A stretch of 64,000 nt of DNA from Trichomonas vaginalis G3 (GCF_026262505.1 NC_067206.1:33123896-33187895), one strand, 5' to 3'. Counted from the first letter of the stretch, positions 27,537 to 36,973 are shown. Notes: a model not told the origin generated them from the letters alone. Made by a program: numbers and translations.

Positions 27537-28492
27537 TCGTCATGTTCCACTTCTTTAGCATATTCGTCAGGAGTTGTCTTATATTTGTTAGGAACTGTCT
27601 TTGAAAGTATACCACCTTGAACTTTGACAAGTTTGAAACGAGGTCTGACAATAGTAGTTTTATCTTCTGCTTGCAGTCTGTACATTTTGCCATGTTTGCC
27701 TAAAACTTCATAATATTCTCTTGTATACTTTCTTCTATTTTTACGAACACGAATGCGAGTACCTGTCGAGTTCCCATTGTTGTCATAGTCAATAGTATTT
27801 TCATATGGGTCGCGTTTAGGTATTTCTATTTTTACTTTGTCACCTTTCTTAAGTTTGAAGCCTGGCATTCTTTCTTGTTTGTCTCTTTTGACTAAACTAT
27901 TAAATATATAGTCTTTCTCTAAGTCAGGGTTGTTTTTCATTTCTTCGGGGGAGTGGTTTCCCAAACCTTTTTGTTTACGGCTATTGTAAATATTTAAAAC
28001 TTGTCTCATCTTTGCCATGGAGAAGTGTCTATATTTGTCGTCATATGACATTTCATCTACCTCACCACCTTGTGGTTGGTTTAAGTCTCTTAAGATTTTT
28101 ATACAACTGTCAATGACACCAAGAGCAGAATGGTTTTGGTCGACAATGAAATATTGGTTTACATTTTTTGAACGCAGATAGTTTTTAATATCGTCTGATT
28201 TGAAAGAACTTTCACAGTCAGATGTCAGTTTTGTTGGATGGTATTTGTCAACGAATATTGTCAAAGCAGTTTTCACATCTAAAATATTTTTGGACCATAA
28301 TGGTATGGCTTCACAGTATCTTGTGTTTTGACCAACAAATATTAGCCAGTATGGTGGTCCATCTTCTCTATACCTCGGAATGTTTTCCAAGATATCCATA
28401 AACCAAGCATTTGGTGTTGAACTAAAGATTTTTACCATGAGTGCTTTCTTTGTCGCTTTAGAAACATAGGGGTCCTTGTTTGGATTCGTCAT
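27533..28492 (-). CDS. Retroviral-type integrase of M2
   Basis: 319 residues in one frame. Core: WFMDILENIP with Asp33, KLTSDCESSF with Asp92, NHSALGVIDSCIKILRDL with Asp128. The Asp92-Asp128 spacing (35 residues between) is that of D,D35E integrases, but the third acid is Asp, not Glu. The C-terminus has FKLKKGDKVKIEIPKRDPYE and a basic RIRVRKNRRKYTREYYEV, an SH3/chromo-like DNA-binding part. It lacks the zinc-binding HHCC head and the long N-terminal extension of the M1 enzyme. It would insert the element ends and create the 5-bp duplication. Confidence 0.85.
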   Translation of the reverse strand: MTNPNKDPYVSKATKKALMVKIFSSTPNAWFMDILENIPRYREDGPPYWLIFVGQNTRYCEAIPLWSKNILDVKTALTIFVDKYHPTKLTSDCESSFKSDDIKNYLRSKNVNQYFIVDQNHSALGVIDSCIKILRDLNQPQGGEVDEMSYDDKYRHFSMAKMRQVLNIYNSRKQKGLGNHSPEEMKNNPDLEKDYIFNSLVKRDKQERMPGFKLKKGDKVKIEIPKRDPYENTIDYDNNGNSTGTRIRVRKNRRKYTREYYEVLGKHGKMYRLQAEDKTTIVRPRFKLVKVQGGILSKTVPNKYKTTPDEYAKEVEHDD

Positions 28493-28509
28493 TTTTTACC
28501 CTATAAGAA

Positions 28510-28911
28510 ATGGGTTTATTTGGCGCATTAGCAGGAGTTGCATCCAGATTTTTGCCCGCAGTGGGAACAATAGCCAGAGGTGTATTTGGAGTTGGAAGGA
28601 AGATTTTGAGTACATTAGGTATACTTAAAGAGAAAGCACAACCTATTATACAAACTGTACAGAAAGGTTGGGATGTAGCACGAGATGCAGCAAATCTTAT
28701 TCCAAATCCTGAAACAAGAGGAAAAGTTCAAGGATGGATGGACAATGTAGGAAGACAAGCAGGAAACTACTATAACAAAGCAAATGACTACTATAACCAA
28801 GCAGGACACTATATGGACCAAGGTGAAAGATTCTTTAACAGAGGATATAACCATGCACAACAGTGGGTAAACAATAACCAACCGCAACCACCTCAAACTT
28901 GGGGAATGTAA
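28510..28911 (+). CDS. Amphipathic protein VI-like virion protein candidate
   Basis: 133 residues. MGLFGALAGVASRFLPAVGT may be N-myristoylated and forms an amphipathic helix, continued by a GARGVFGVGRK-like stretch. The C-terminal half is Tyr/Asn/Gln-rich with repeats such as NYYNKANDYYNQAGHYMDQG. It diverges from the integrase across 17 bp. Composition suggests a membrane-active or internal virion protein. The function is unproven. Confidence 0.6.
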   Translation: MGLFGALAGVASRFLPAVGTIARGVFGVGRKILSTLGILKEKAQPIIQTVQKGWDVARDAANLIPNPETRGKVQGWMDNVGRQAGNYYNKANDYYNQAGHYMDQGERFFNRGYNHAQQWVNNNQPQPPQTWGM

Positions 28912-28930
28912 AATTTTTTACTGAGATGAA

Positions 28931-29083
28931 ATGAACAATACAGCATTGAGACAAATGGGTTCAAGATGGATTTGTCGGCTTCCAGCAGTTACACAACGTG
29001 TTTGTCAAGTTCTTCCTATACCTCAGGAAGTTTTAGACCGACTTAAAAAACAACAACAACCAGTTGAAAACAAACCAAACTAA
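28931..29083 (+). CDS. Small M2 protein (50 aa)
   Basis: MNNTALRQMGSRWICRLPAV, then LPIPQEVLDRLKKQQQ. The 20 bases before its ATG (TTTTTTACTGAGATGAA) are repeated exactly before the next gene at 29103, marking a shared promoter or duplicated leader. The C-terminal helix recalls the small M1 proteins at 9398-10473. Confidence 0.55.
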   Translation: MNNTALRQMGSRWICRLPAVTQRVCQVLPIPQEVLDRLKKQQQPVENKPN

Positions 29084-29102
29084 AATTTTTTACTGAGATG
29101 AA

Positions 29103-29687
29103 ATGACCGAAGAAGTTGAAACGGTAGATTTGACACCACAAACAAAAAGTTCAGAACCATTGTCAAAACCTGTCAAAGAACTTACAGATGAAGAGAAAAA
29201 TTCAATAATAGAAAGTGCCAGGTCTGGAAATACAAACCCTAACTATAAAGTCACTTTTCATAGAAATGGAACGGCTAGTATCTCAAAAAAGAAACAGACT
29301 CTCACAAATAAAATATTGAAGTCTGAAGGAATTTTCGAGACAACAGATGGGAAGGTTTACTTCACGGACCAACAGTTCATTATAGAACATCTCATTGACT
29401 TAGAGTCGAAATATTCTAAACTTTACAACAAACACAAAAAGTTGAAAGGAAAACAAAAACAAATGGCATATGATATTTATGAAGATGTTGACGACACAAC
29501 TGTTCCTGCAGGTGAGGTAAAGTCAAATGAACCGAAAAGTGACGAAAAACCAATAGAAGAAGGTGAGCCAAAAACTGAAGATAAACCAAAACCAAAGGTT
29601 AGTTTTCAAACTAAACCAAGCCAACCTTCATTAGCTGGTATGGGTTGGCGTCAAAGGCTTATGGTAGCAGGTGGTTACGTAAAGTAA
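29103..29687 (+). CDS. Hypothetical acidic/basic M2 protein (194 aa)
   Basis: Acidic N-terminus, a middle beta segment NYKVTFHRNGTASISKKK, a helix FIIEHLIDLESKYSKLYNKH, then a long Lys/Glu/Pro-rich disordered part and a short GMGWRQRLMVAGGYVK tail. It is similar in layout to M1 1103-1480. No catalytic motif is seen. Possibly a scaffold or core protein. Confidence 0.55.
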   Translation: MTEEVETVDLTPQTKSSEPLSKPVKELTDEEKNSIIESARSGNTNPNYKVTFHRNGTASISKKKQTLTNKILKSEGIFETTDGKVYFTDQQFIIEHLIDLESKYSKLYNKHKKLKGKQKQMAYDIYEDVDDTTVPAGEVKSNEPKSDEKPIEEGEPKTEDKPKPKVSFQTKPSQPSLAGMGWRQRLMVAGGYVK

Positions 29688-29718
29688 AGAGAAAAACATT
29701 TTTTTATTTTTATTTGAA

Positions 29719-30438
29719 ATGCCCCCATATAGAATGGATAGAAGGTCTGCTAGAATAAAAGCAGAGTTGCAAAGATATGGTTGGAGAGTTTCGAAGAAGT
29801 TTAAATATAGGAAGGGAAGACCCATAAAAGTCTATGACAAACTGTCTGGTCTTCGCTACGAAATGGATTTGGAAACAGCACGTGCCAATTATCCAAACAG
29901 ACTAGAGAGGTTAGAAGAAGAACGTCTTATGAACTTGCCTTTCAATGTTAGTGAGCCGCAGGTTGAAGGACACGACGGCTTTGCCAGGTTCTACTGGAAA
30001 CATAACGAACAGTTGCATCCTTTGAGAAGGAAAAAAGGTAGTGCAGAGGATGGTCATGCTCCCATGGAAAGAACAAGATATGCATATGAAAAGTATCGTG
30101 AAGTTAGAAGTCAAATTACATCTGGTCGAACCTTTACAGTAAACTTTGACGAAGGAAAGAACAAAGAAGGCTTCATGGGAGTACTTGCTGCCATACAAGA
30201 CGGAAATAAGAAAGGATACAATCTCAGACTAACCGTAACAGATTTAGATGGTCATATTTACTATGCACATGGCAATGTCACAACAGCCGCACAACTTCTT
30301 GACGCTTTCAAGACTACAAAGAGAGAACAAATGTTTGACTCCGACTCAGACATTTTGAACGCAATTGAAGGAATTACAAGTGTCAAGTTCGAATGGTACC
30401 AACCTAACTCTCAAGCAGTCAGACAACTTGTTTGTTAG
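29719..30438 (+). CDS. Hypothetical M2 protein, 3' end altered
   Basis: 239 residues with a basic N-terminus (MPPYRMDRRSARIKAELQRY) and a beta-rich C-terminal half (NLRLTVTDLDGHIYYAHGNV). Its last codons (QLVC, stop) fall in a 28-bp stretch (30425-30452) that also occurs inside the HNH gene (30545-30572). The original end was therefore probably replaced when the HNH gene entered. ATG follows TTTTTTATTTTTATTTGAA. The function is unknown. Confidence 0.6.
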   Translation: MPPYRMDRRSARIKAELQRYGWRVSKKFKYRKGRPIKVYDKLSGLRYEMDLETARANYPNRLERLEEERLMNLPFNVSEPQVEGHDGFARFYWKHNEQLHPLRRKKGSAEDGHAPMERTRYAYEKYREVRSQITSGRTFTVNFDEGKNKEGFMGVLAAIQDGNKKGYNLRLTVTDLDGHIYYAHGNVTTAAQLLDAFKTTKREQMFDSDSDILNAIEGITSVKFEWYQPNSQAVRQLVC

Positions 30439-30452
30439 ATGAGAAATATGAA
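30425..30452 (+). repeat. 28-bp direct repeat shared with the HNH gene
   Basis: AACTTGTTTGTTAGATGAGA and the next 8 bases recur at 30545-30572, 120 bp downstream, within codons for TCLLDEKYE. Confidence 0.85.
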
Positions 30453-30509
30453 GTAAAAACGTTTTAAAACAGTATATTTTTAAAAAAATATTTTTTTATT
30501 TTATTTGAA

Positions 30510-31094
30510 ATGTACGCTGAGTTTGTTGGAAAAGACTGTTGGAAAACTTGTTTGTTAGATGAGAAATATGAAATTCACTGTTGTGAGTCATTTGAAGTCA
30601 GAAACAAAAAGACAAAAAGAGTTTTAAGCGAATGTGAGCGAAATGACGGATATGCTGATATGAAGATGGGTGGAAAACACTATCTTAAACATGTTGTCAT
30701 TGCAACTCATTTTATACCGAACCCTAACAATCTACCTTTTGTAGACCACATAAACCATATAAGAAACGACAATAGACTTGAAAATTTACGTTGGGTTACT
30801 CGTTCTGAAAACAATAAGAACAAAGGCAAATTTCGAGATATTGTATTCGAATTTGTCGACGAACTAGAAGATGAAGCAATTGAAATTACAGACTATGGCA
30901 AGCATACGTTTGAGTTTTACTACTATAGCGAAGAACAAGACTCTTTCTACTTTTATACTGGCGTAAACTATAGGAAATTACAAGTATGTTTTACTAAGGC
31001 GGGCTATGCTCATGTAAACGCTAGAGATACAGATGGAAAATACGTTCAAATACTTCTTAACAAATTCAAGAAGCTATATGGCATACCATTTTAA
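30510..31094 (+). CDS. HNH homing endonuclease-like protein, copy 1 (intact)
   Basis: 194 residues. The N-terminal part (CWKTCLLDEKYEIHCCESFE) is NUMOD4-like, followed by YLKHVVIATHFIPNPNNLPF and the HNH core VDHINHIRNDNRLENLRWVT with a final SENNKN. Such enzymes cut a specific DNA site to spread their own gene. A second, broken copy lies inverted at 36974-37562; the two flank the KilA-N/ATPase block. ATG follows TTTTTTTATTTTATTTGAA. Confidence 0.85.
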   Translation: MYAEFVGKDCWKTCLLDEKYEIHCCESFEVRNKKTKRVLSECERNDGYADMKMGGKHYLKHVVIATHFIPNPNNLPFVDHINHIRNDNRLENLRWVTRSENNKNKGKFRDIVFEFVDELEDEAIEITDYGKHTFEFYYYSEEQDSFYFYTGVNYRKLQVCFTKAGYAHVNARDTDGKYVQILLNKFKKLYGIPF

Positions 31095-31267
31095 AACCAT
31101 ATATTTTTACATATATTAAATGCTTCAGGTTGAAAAACAAAGAACAAAAGTGGCTCGACCTCAAAACAAACATTTTATGAGCTTACAAAGGGTGTTATGA
31201 ATGAATTCAGCAACATACATCCTGACCTCGTTCATTTTGTTGCTAAATTCAGTAAAAATAATGTTTA

Positions 31268-31315
31268 GGTGAAGAGGTGACATCTCACCCGTTTTCTCAC
31301 CTCTTTTCTCACCTC
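31268..31315 (+). repeat. Multi-arm hairpin repeat, copy 6
   Basis: GGTGA, AGGTGA, then TCACCC, TCACCT, TCACCTC; tail ATGAATTTTCATGAA. Confidence 0.85.
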
Positions 31316-31678
31316 ATGAATTTTCATGAATTTCATCGTAAATGTTTTGTCGAAACTTCTTCATCGTATATGTTTTGTCATGATTTCATCGTAAATGTTT
31401 TGTCATGACTTCTTCGTAAATGTTTTGTCATGACTTCTTCTTCGTACATGTTTTGTCAAGACTTCTTCGTATATGTTTTGTCAAGACTTCTTCGTATATG
31501 TTTTGTCAAACATGAACGTACATGTTTTTTCACCTGTTGAATTTTGTATAAAAAGCAACCCGCTGTTTTCCGCCGGTTGGTATATTCTTCACAAAATGCT
31601 TGTTTTGAGGTCGAGCCACTTTTGGCTCCACCTGTTTTTTCAACCAAAACTCATTTTTTTCAGCAAAAATATATTTTA

Positions 31679-31726
31679 GGTGAAGAGGTGAGATTTCACC
31701 TCTTTTTTCACCTGTTTTTTCACCTC
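31679..31726 (+). repeat. Multi-arm hairpin repeat, copy 7
   Basis: GGTGA, AGGTGA, then TCACCT, TCACCT, TCACCTC; preceded by AAAATATATTTTA. Confidence 0.85.
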
Positions 31727-31807
31727 ATGAATTTTCATGAATTTTCCCGAAATAAAAAATAAAGTTGGTTTTTTTAAAAAAATATTTTTTATTTTTATTG
31801 TAAGAAC

Positions 31808-32540
31808 ATGTTAGCAACAACAGCACCAAACTCTTTAGTCATGAACCCACATCTATGTTAGTAGAGATGAAAGCTTCATTCCTTCTTCATATACTTTCGA
31901 AACAGAAATCCAGAAAGATAAAGCAAGAACTTCTCCAAGGAGATTTAGATTGCACTGCAAAAGATGAAACAAATGAACAGTATCTTTATGAAATGCAGGA
32001 CCTCATCGACCATCTACCTAAACTTCCTGAAATTCAGCAGCAAAGCTCACTATTCCTGAATTCGATGAAATAGAAGTGAAACCAACTGACTCAGTAGAAA
32101 TAAAGAAGTTCATACGAAAGGTAAACTATGAGTTTCTAGGATTTCATTGCAACCACAAAGTCATGGACAAAGATTGCGACATGGTATATAAGAACATCTC
32201 TGACATATACAAATCTGAAGAATTTAAGACCTACGACAACTTTGTTTCGTTAGTTGCAAAATGTGTTTGGGAAATAAGAGATAAAGATAGTAGGGGTAAG
32301 GTATGGAACGAACAAATAAAACCCGCTATGTTCGAGATGAAGAGAGCAATTGACGCCTTAGTTGTTTTAGCAGGTAAGGTTTCAGAATATAACGCAAAAA
32401 TGAACCCGCAATGTTCTAAATGTAAAGCAGCAATGAGGAAATATAACTATTCTGTCAAAGAGATAGAACGTATGCGAAACGACTATGCAGATTTAAAGAA
32501 AGAAGCAGAAAAACCAGCAGAAGATAAATGGACATGTTAG
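31808..32540 (+). pseudogene. Hypothetical M2 gene, two frameshifts
   Basis: The initial ATG (31808, MLATTAPNSLVMNPHL) stops at once. The continuation is read in a second frame (31855-32073, QYLYEMQDLIDHLPKLPEIQ) and a third (32076-32540, KKFIRKVNYEFLGFHCNHK). Frame changes lie near 31855 and 32050. The C-terminal part has CSKCKAAMRKYNYSVKEIER and is helical. Not recognised. The start context TTTTTATTTTTATTGTAAGAAC is the same type as at 33129 and 33836. Confidence 0.55.
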
Positions 32541-32719
32541 CATTTCTGAACAAAAACTATCCAACAGCAGAAGATTTCCTTCTATCTGACGTCAAGAAGA
32601 AGTATAAAGAAACTTTCGGTATCGTTAAAACATTTGACATACTAAAAGAAGAAATAGAAGCTACGAAATTGTTTAGGATTTCAAATATACATCGTACAAT
32701 TCATGTAAAACGCTTATAA
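32528..32719 (+). CDS. Small M2 protein (63 aa), overlapping start
   Basis: Overlaps the end of the previous gene by 13 bases (its ATG lies in AAATGGACATG). The sequence FLNKNYPTAEDFLLSDVKKK is helical and charged. It could equally be the C-terminal end of the upstream broken gene in a shifted frame. The function is unknown. Confidence 0.4.
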   Translation: MDMLAFLNKNYPTAEDFLLSDVKKKYKETFGIVKTFDILKEEIEATKLFRISNIHRTIHVKRL

Positions 32720-32726
32720 AATAACT

Positions 32727-32775
32727 GAGGTGAAAAAAAGAGGTGAAAAAAGAGGTGAAATCTCACCTCTTCACC
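32727..32775 (-). repeat. Multi-arm hairpin repeat, copy 8
   Basis: Three AGGTGA arms, then TCACCTC and TCACCT and AAAATATATTTTT. Confidence 0.85.
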
Positions 32776-32905
32776 TAAAATATATTTTTGGGTCATTTAC
32801 GCTCATTACGAAGAAGTCTTGACAAAACATTTACGATGAAATCATGAAAATTCATGTACGAAGAAGTCTTGACAAAACATGTACGATGAAATCATGAAAA
32901 TTCAT

Positions 32906-32953
32906 GAGGTGAAAAATTAGGTGAAAAAACAGGTGAAATCTCACCTCTTCACC
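32906..32953 (-). repeat. Multi-arm hairpin repeat, copy 9
   Basis: Three AGGTGA-type arms (one TTAGGTGA), then TCACCTC, TCACCT and AAAATATATTTTT. 25-bp satellite-like units (GAAGAAGTCTTGACAAAACAT) lie just before it. Confidence 0.85.
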
Positions 32954-33128
32954 TAAAATATATTTTTATTGAATTCAGCAACAAAAATCTGAGTAAAATG
33001 GCATATGCTTGCTTCCCTCGGAAACCGAGAGAAGGGATTCCGTATGAAATTCATGAATTTCCTTAAGACAGAAAAAATAAAGTTAGTTTTTATAAAATAT
33101 TTTTTTATTTTGTATGTAAGAACAGGAA

Positions 33129-33743
33129 ATGACAACATTGAGTTTTGAAACAGTTAAAAAGATAGACAATGAGACCAAAGTGGTTAGAATAGGTGATTTA
33201 AACGTAAGATACTCAAAGAATACAACAAATATTCTTTGTCAGACATTATATCTCCATCTGGAAAGAAAACATCCCACGACTGGGTTAAGAATTGCTTCTA
33301 CTCAGAAAATTTTGACAAGAAATCCTGAGCTTATGATATCGGTAAGATTCTATGGAACTACAGCATATCTTATAGACAAAAGTCTTATACCAATAGTTTT
33401 GTTATGGTTAGACCCAGTTGTTGGATATAACTTCATAACATATGGTTCATTCGATACGGAACGTTGCAGTGAAGGCTTACTTTACATCGTTCAGAAACCG
33501 AAGGACTTCAATACAAAGAGATATAAGATAGGAAGAACATATAATATAACTCAAAGATATGACAGTACAGTCAATAGAGTTAAGGTTGTGTTTGTTAACG
33601 ATATGAGAGCTGCTGAAACAGAACTACTCGAAAAGTTTGAGAAAATGTATGGTGCTCCCACGAAAGGTAAAGAAACGTTTGAAGTAGATGAGATAGGTAA
33701 AGCTATAAAATTATTTGACGAAGTTGCTGAAAAATACATGTAA
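33129..33743 (+). CDS. KilA-N-like protein with C-terminal T5orf172/GIY-YIG-like domain
   Basis: 204 residues. The N-terminal half (VRIGDLNVRYSKNT, LYLHLERKHPTTGLRIASTQ, LIPIVLLWLDPVVGYNFITY) fits a KilA-N-type DNA-binding unit. The C-terminal half (GLLYIVQKPKDFNTKRYKIG, RTYNITQRY, then MRAAETELLEKFEKMYG) has the YIV...YKIGRT pattern of T5orf172/MUG113 nuclease-like domains. KilA-N plus T5orf172 fusions are known from large DNA viruses and phages. It likely binds or nicks DNA. ATG follows TTTTTTTATTTTGTATGTAAGAACAGGAA. Confidence 0.7.
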   Translation: MTTLSFETVKKIDNETKVVRIGDLNVRYSKNTTNILCQTLYLHLERKHPTTGLRIASTQKILTRNPELMISVRFYGTTAYLIDKSLIPIVLLWLDPVVGYNFITYGSFDTERCSEGLLYIVQKPKDFNTKRYKIGRTYNITQRYDSTVNRVKVVFVNDMRAAETELLEKFEKMYGAPTKGKETFEVDEIGKAIKLFDEVAEKYM

Positions 33744-33835
33744 AGCGTATTATTTTGGTCTTTTATTACAAGATAGAAAAATAAAGTTAGTTTTATTTTT
33801 ATTTATTTTTTTTTATTTTGTATGTAAGGACAGAT

Positions 33836-34716
33836 ATGTCAACAACAGAGAACACAACAACAGTTATAGTCCATGAAGCTATAAATGAAGAATACGAGTA
33901 CATACAGTTTAACAAACAACTCCGTCTCATTCGTTCGGTCAAAGACGATATGTACCAAATGCAAAGTATTTTGACAGCATGTTTTGCTCCAGATACTAAA
34001 CACGCAGACGACTGGTTCAAAAACCAAAGCACACAAGAACTTTTGAGTGAAGCACAGCGAGACCGACTTCCTTCGGGGTCGCCTAAAACTCATGAAAACA
34101 GTGAAATTTCTCTAGACCGACTTTTATCGGCCTTGCATAAAACACATGAAAATCGTAAAAATTTGCCAATAAATTTAAGAGGTTGGTATGTACATAGACT
34201 TCTTGTAAATGCTGTTGCAATGTGGGCTTCGCCTCGTTATGCTTGGTATATTTACAGACTTCTTGACGAAATTTCATAGACAAGAACGTGAAGAGATGGA
34301 AAAAGAAACTTCAAGCAAAAGATGAAGTCATTGAATCCAAAGACAAAAACATACAGAAAAGAATACCACGTTCGGTACCAAAAGGAAAGGAAAAGAACTA
34401 TAAGTATATGATTTACACTTGAAGAGATGGAAAATGAAAAGACAGAGATATGGTTATGTTGCATTTAGTCAGAAAAAACAACAAAAGCTTTTACGACTTA
34501 GCTAAGATTTACAAATCTGACAGAAATTGGTTCTATCGCGAAAACTTACCGATTTCAATGACACCAAATGAAGATGTTAAACAGATAGTTCAAGATACTT
34601 TACCTCAAACACACTATGATATGAAAGGTTGTACAATACTTACATTCAAAGAAGATTTGCCATTGTTAAAGGAAAAAATAACAGAGTATTTTGACAACTT
34701 CAAACAAGCAGAGTAA
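33836..34716 (+). pseudogene. KilA-N protein with DUF3627-like C-terminus, frameshifted
   Basis: The first frame (to 34279) holds a KilA-N domain: DDWFKNQSTQELLSEA, NLPINLRGWYVHRLLVNAVA, MWASPRYAWYIYRLLDEI. Further on, frames read a charged helix (QAKDEVIESKDKNIQKRIPR) with KNYKYMIYT, then VMLHLVRKNNKSFYDLAKIY to the stop at 34716. This order, KilA-N, coiled coil and MLHLVRxN unit, matches virus KilA-N/DUF3627 proteins. At least two frameshifts lie between 34260 and 34450. A GACCGACTTxxxTCGGxxT hairpin-like duplication (34070-34140) interrupts the domain linker. Confidence 0.65.
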
Positions 34717-34794
34717 ATGAACCATTTATTTTTCAAGCTTGACTTCAGATGGCTCAGGTAGCTCAAATTAGGTAAATTGCCTCGTCAAATCCTT

Positions 34795-35065
34795 CCGACA
34801 GGAAGAACTCTTGCATCCGACAGAAAAAGTTTTTCCTTCCAACAGGAAGAACTCTTGCATCCGACAGAAAAAGTTTTTCCCGACAACAGGAAGAACTCTT
34901 CCATCCGACAGGAAAAATTTTTCTTGTTGTTCGTCCGTAAACCATTCAAATTTTCGAAAATTGAGAACTTTTTGGTCGAACTTCAGAAAAAGTTTTTCCA
35001 TCAGACAGGAAGAACTCTTCCATCAGACAGGAAGAACTCTTCCATCAGACAGGAAGAACTCTTCC
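34795..35065 (+). repeat. Tandem repeats of about 22 bp
   Basis: Units like TCCGACAGGAAGAACTCTTGCA and ATCAGACAGGAAGAACTCTTCC recur with variants ending in GAAAAAGTTTTTCC. The last three near 35010-35060 are identical in phase. The repeat sits where the KilA-N gene ends and the ATPase tail begins. TTTTCAAGCTTGACTT lies on both sides (34730 and 35129). It may be the expanded low-complexity part of a lost gene. Confidence 0.7.
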
Positions 35066-35137
35066 TGAATGCCTTCCAAAGCCAGAAGAACCGACAGCCC
35101 CAGCACCACAACAGACTAAGACTAAACACTTACATTT

Positions 35138-36010
35138 TCAAGCTTGACTTTTTACAATTTGAACTTTGTTTGCGTAGATGTGAATTCTGAAAGAAGTATG
35201 AGGGTCTTGTATGACTTTGTACTTCTCCCATAGTTCATGTCTGTCAAACTTACCTGCCATGGACTCTTTCATAAGTTCCATGAAATCGTCTTCGGACAAT
35301 CCAGGGAAAAGTATGATATCAGTAAGTATTCTTTTAACATCCTTACTTAAACTCTTTGCTGTCTGTACACAAATGACAACTGAGATGTTAAAGTGTCTGA
35401 GCTTCTTGAGAATTCGACACATGTCTTGTTCTCTGTTCTTTAACAAAGGATGAGAAGCAAAGTCATCTAAGATAAGAAGACATCTGTGAGGGTAAGTCTT
35501 CCAATCGTAAGATTGCAATTTCTTCGAAATGTATTCTATCTCTTTCTGTTTGTTTCTGAAGTGTTTCTTCTCTAATATTCTCTGCATTTCCTCATTTGGG
35601 TCTTTAAACTTTGAATTGACATACTCATTTATAGCATTGTACTTCAAAACTCTTCTTTGGTACTTCTTTATCCAATCTAACAACTCAGAGTCTTTTATAC
35701 ATACTAACTTAGACTTTTTTATAATATCTTTGAACGAATTTACGGTTTGGTCAAATTGACCAGAAGTACTACAAATAACAACTAACTCATAGAATGGGTT
35801 CTTCTCATCTAGTTCTTGTTGTTTGCAGCCATTTTAAGATAAGTGAAAGTCTTACCCGACCAGGTGGTGCGATTAGACCTGTTATACCATTCTGAGCAAA
35901 TAAGAACTTTCATGTATGGGTTTTATCTGAGCATTTTCTAACTTCCTCTTGTTCTTGTTTAAAACATTCTCAAATTTCTTGTCAATGTCAGCAAACTTTT
36001 TTTCTAACAT
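35138..36010 (-). pseudogene. Packaging ATPase of M2, at least three frameshifts
   Basis: The C-terminal frame (35138-35683) has a Walker B strand RCLLILDDFASHPLL and the following VVICVQTAKSLSKDVKRILT sensor region. Upstream frames give ELVVICSTSGQFDQTV, a Walker A region GLIAPPG and SGKTF read in two frames, and an N-terminal helix MLEKKFADIDKKFENVL starting at 36010. The frame changes lie near 35683-35830, inside Walker A near 35850, and near 35895. Family and role are as for M1 3752-4573. Confidence 0.75.
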
Positions 36011-36046
36011 ATTTTTAGAAAAATTAAAATTTTTATCTTTTTGAAA

Positions 36047-36487
36047 ATGTCTAGCGATTTCGCTATCTATATTCGAGACAAGCTTTTCGACAGCAAAACA
36101 TCTGTCGACCATAAAATCTTACATAGTGTAAACAAGAAAGGTGAATTTGTTCTAAAGTTCTGTTTCTGGGAATATGACAAGAACCATAAAATTACAAAGA
36201 GCAGTCTTAAAATTTGTCAATGACAGACTTGTTGACAGAGATGACGCCGATTGGAAAGATGAAGTCCAACAAAGTTCTTAGAATGCAAAGAAGGCACATG
36301 CGCTGTTCTTGAAGATGAAATAGAAAACAGAATAGAAGAGCTATTAAAGGACAAAGAACTTTTACATAAATATGGTTCTGAGAAATTTGACATAACTCCA
36401 CCAGAAAAGAAGAAGAAGAGAGAGAAGAAAGAAAAGAAAGTAGAAGAAAGAGAAGAAAGAACCAGAGCCAGAGAAGAAGAAATTTGA
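36047..36487 (+). pseudogene. Hypothetical M2 gene, two frameshifts
   Basis: The first frame reads MSSDFAIYIRDKLFDSKTSV and KGEFVLKFCFWEYDKNHKIT, then stops. Further frames read VNDRLVDRDDADWKDEVQQ and a Lys/Glu-rich tail (EKKKKREKKEKKVEE) to 36487. It diverges from the ATPase across 36 bp. Not recognised. Confidence 0.45.
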
Positions 36488-36511
36488 CATGTAAAAATAA
36501 ATATTTTATTT

Positions 36512-36930
36512 TTAGAACATTTCTGGGTCAATGTCAATGTTCTCTTCCTCTTTAGGAGCAAACACTGGTTTAGACTCTAAAATCTTTTTACCCAATTTAC
36601 CTTGAACTTCAACTATCTTAGACTCATAATATTCATAGTCGTCTGCTTTCTTTGGTTCATAAGGTATAACAAGTTTGTATGCTTTGCCTTCTTAAGGTTT
36701 GAAAACCTTCTGTCAAAATTTTCTTTGACTGCTAACAAACCTTCTATGTCTAAGTCTTCAAATTTCGCACCATTTTTAGTCACAATAGCAAACTTAACTG
36801 GTTCGATGTTCCAAACTTTGCTGAATGAAGACTTTTCAAAATGGTAGAAGTAAACATTCAAATAAGCGAATGGGTCTAGTTCTTCTTTGACTTCTGTCAT
36901 GTACTTATTTACTGAGATGAATTTTGCCAT
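36512..36930 (-). pseudogene. VN-motif conserved Maverick protein of M2, one frameshift
   Basis: ATG 36930 gives MAKFISVNKYMTEVKEELDP, then LNVYFYHFEKSS, WNIEPVKFAIVTKNGAKFED and LLAVKENFDRRF. Near 36690 the frame is lost, and the continuation AYKLVIPYEPKKADDYEYYE to FAPKEEENIDIDPEMF is in another frame ending at 36512. It is homologous to M1 562-1047 along its length. The function is unknown but the family is shared by the two elements. Confidence 0.65.
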
Positions 36931-36973
36931 CTTTTCTATCGGATAAAAAAATATTTTTTTAAAAAAAAACGTT

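Larger units (their letters stand above)
31095..31807. repeat. Repeat-rich block downstream of HNH copy 1
   Basis: Holds hairpin copies 6 and 7 and a 25-bp satellite relative (TAAATGTTTTGTCATGACTTCTTCG) at about 31330-31515. It also holds an inverted pair: AAAAGTGGCTCGACCTCAAAAC at about 31147-31168, with its complement near 31599-31620. A short frame MLQVEKQRTKVARPQ (31120-31200) overlaps the first arm and may be a remnant. No sound gene is seen. Confidence 0.65.

Noticed and set aside
34777-35190. Plus-strand frames across the 22-bp tandem repeats
   Set aside because: All frames through the repeat stay open because of its periodicity, and the last part is antisense to the ATPase gene; kept only as a repeat.
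35882-36112. Separate 76-residue minus-strand protein
   Set aside because: Its core (MLEKKFADIDKKF) fits as the N-terminal helix of the broken ATPase, and the first codons are antisense to the gene at 36047.
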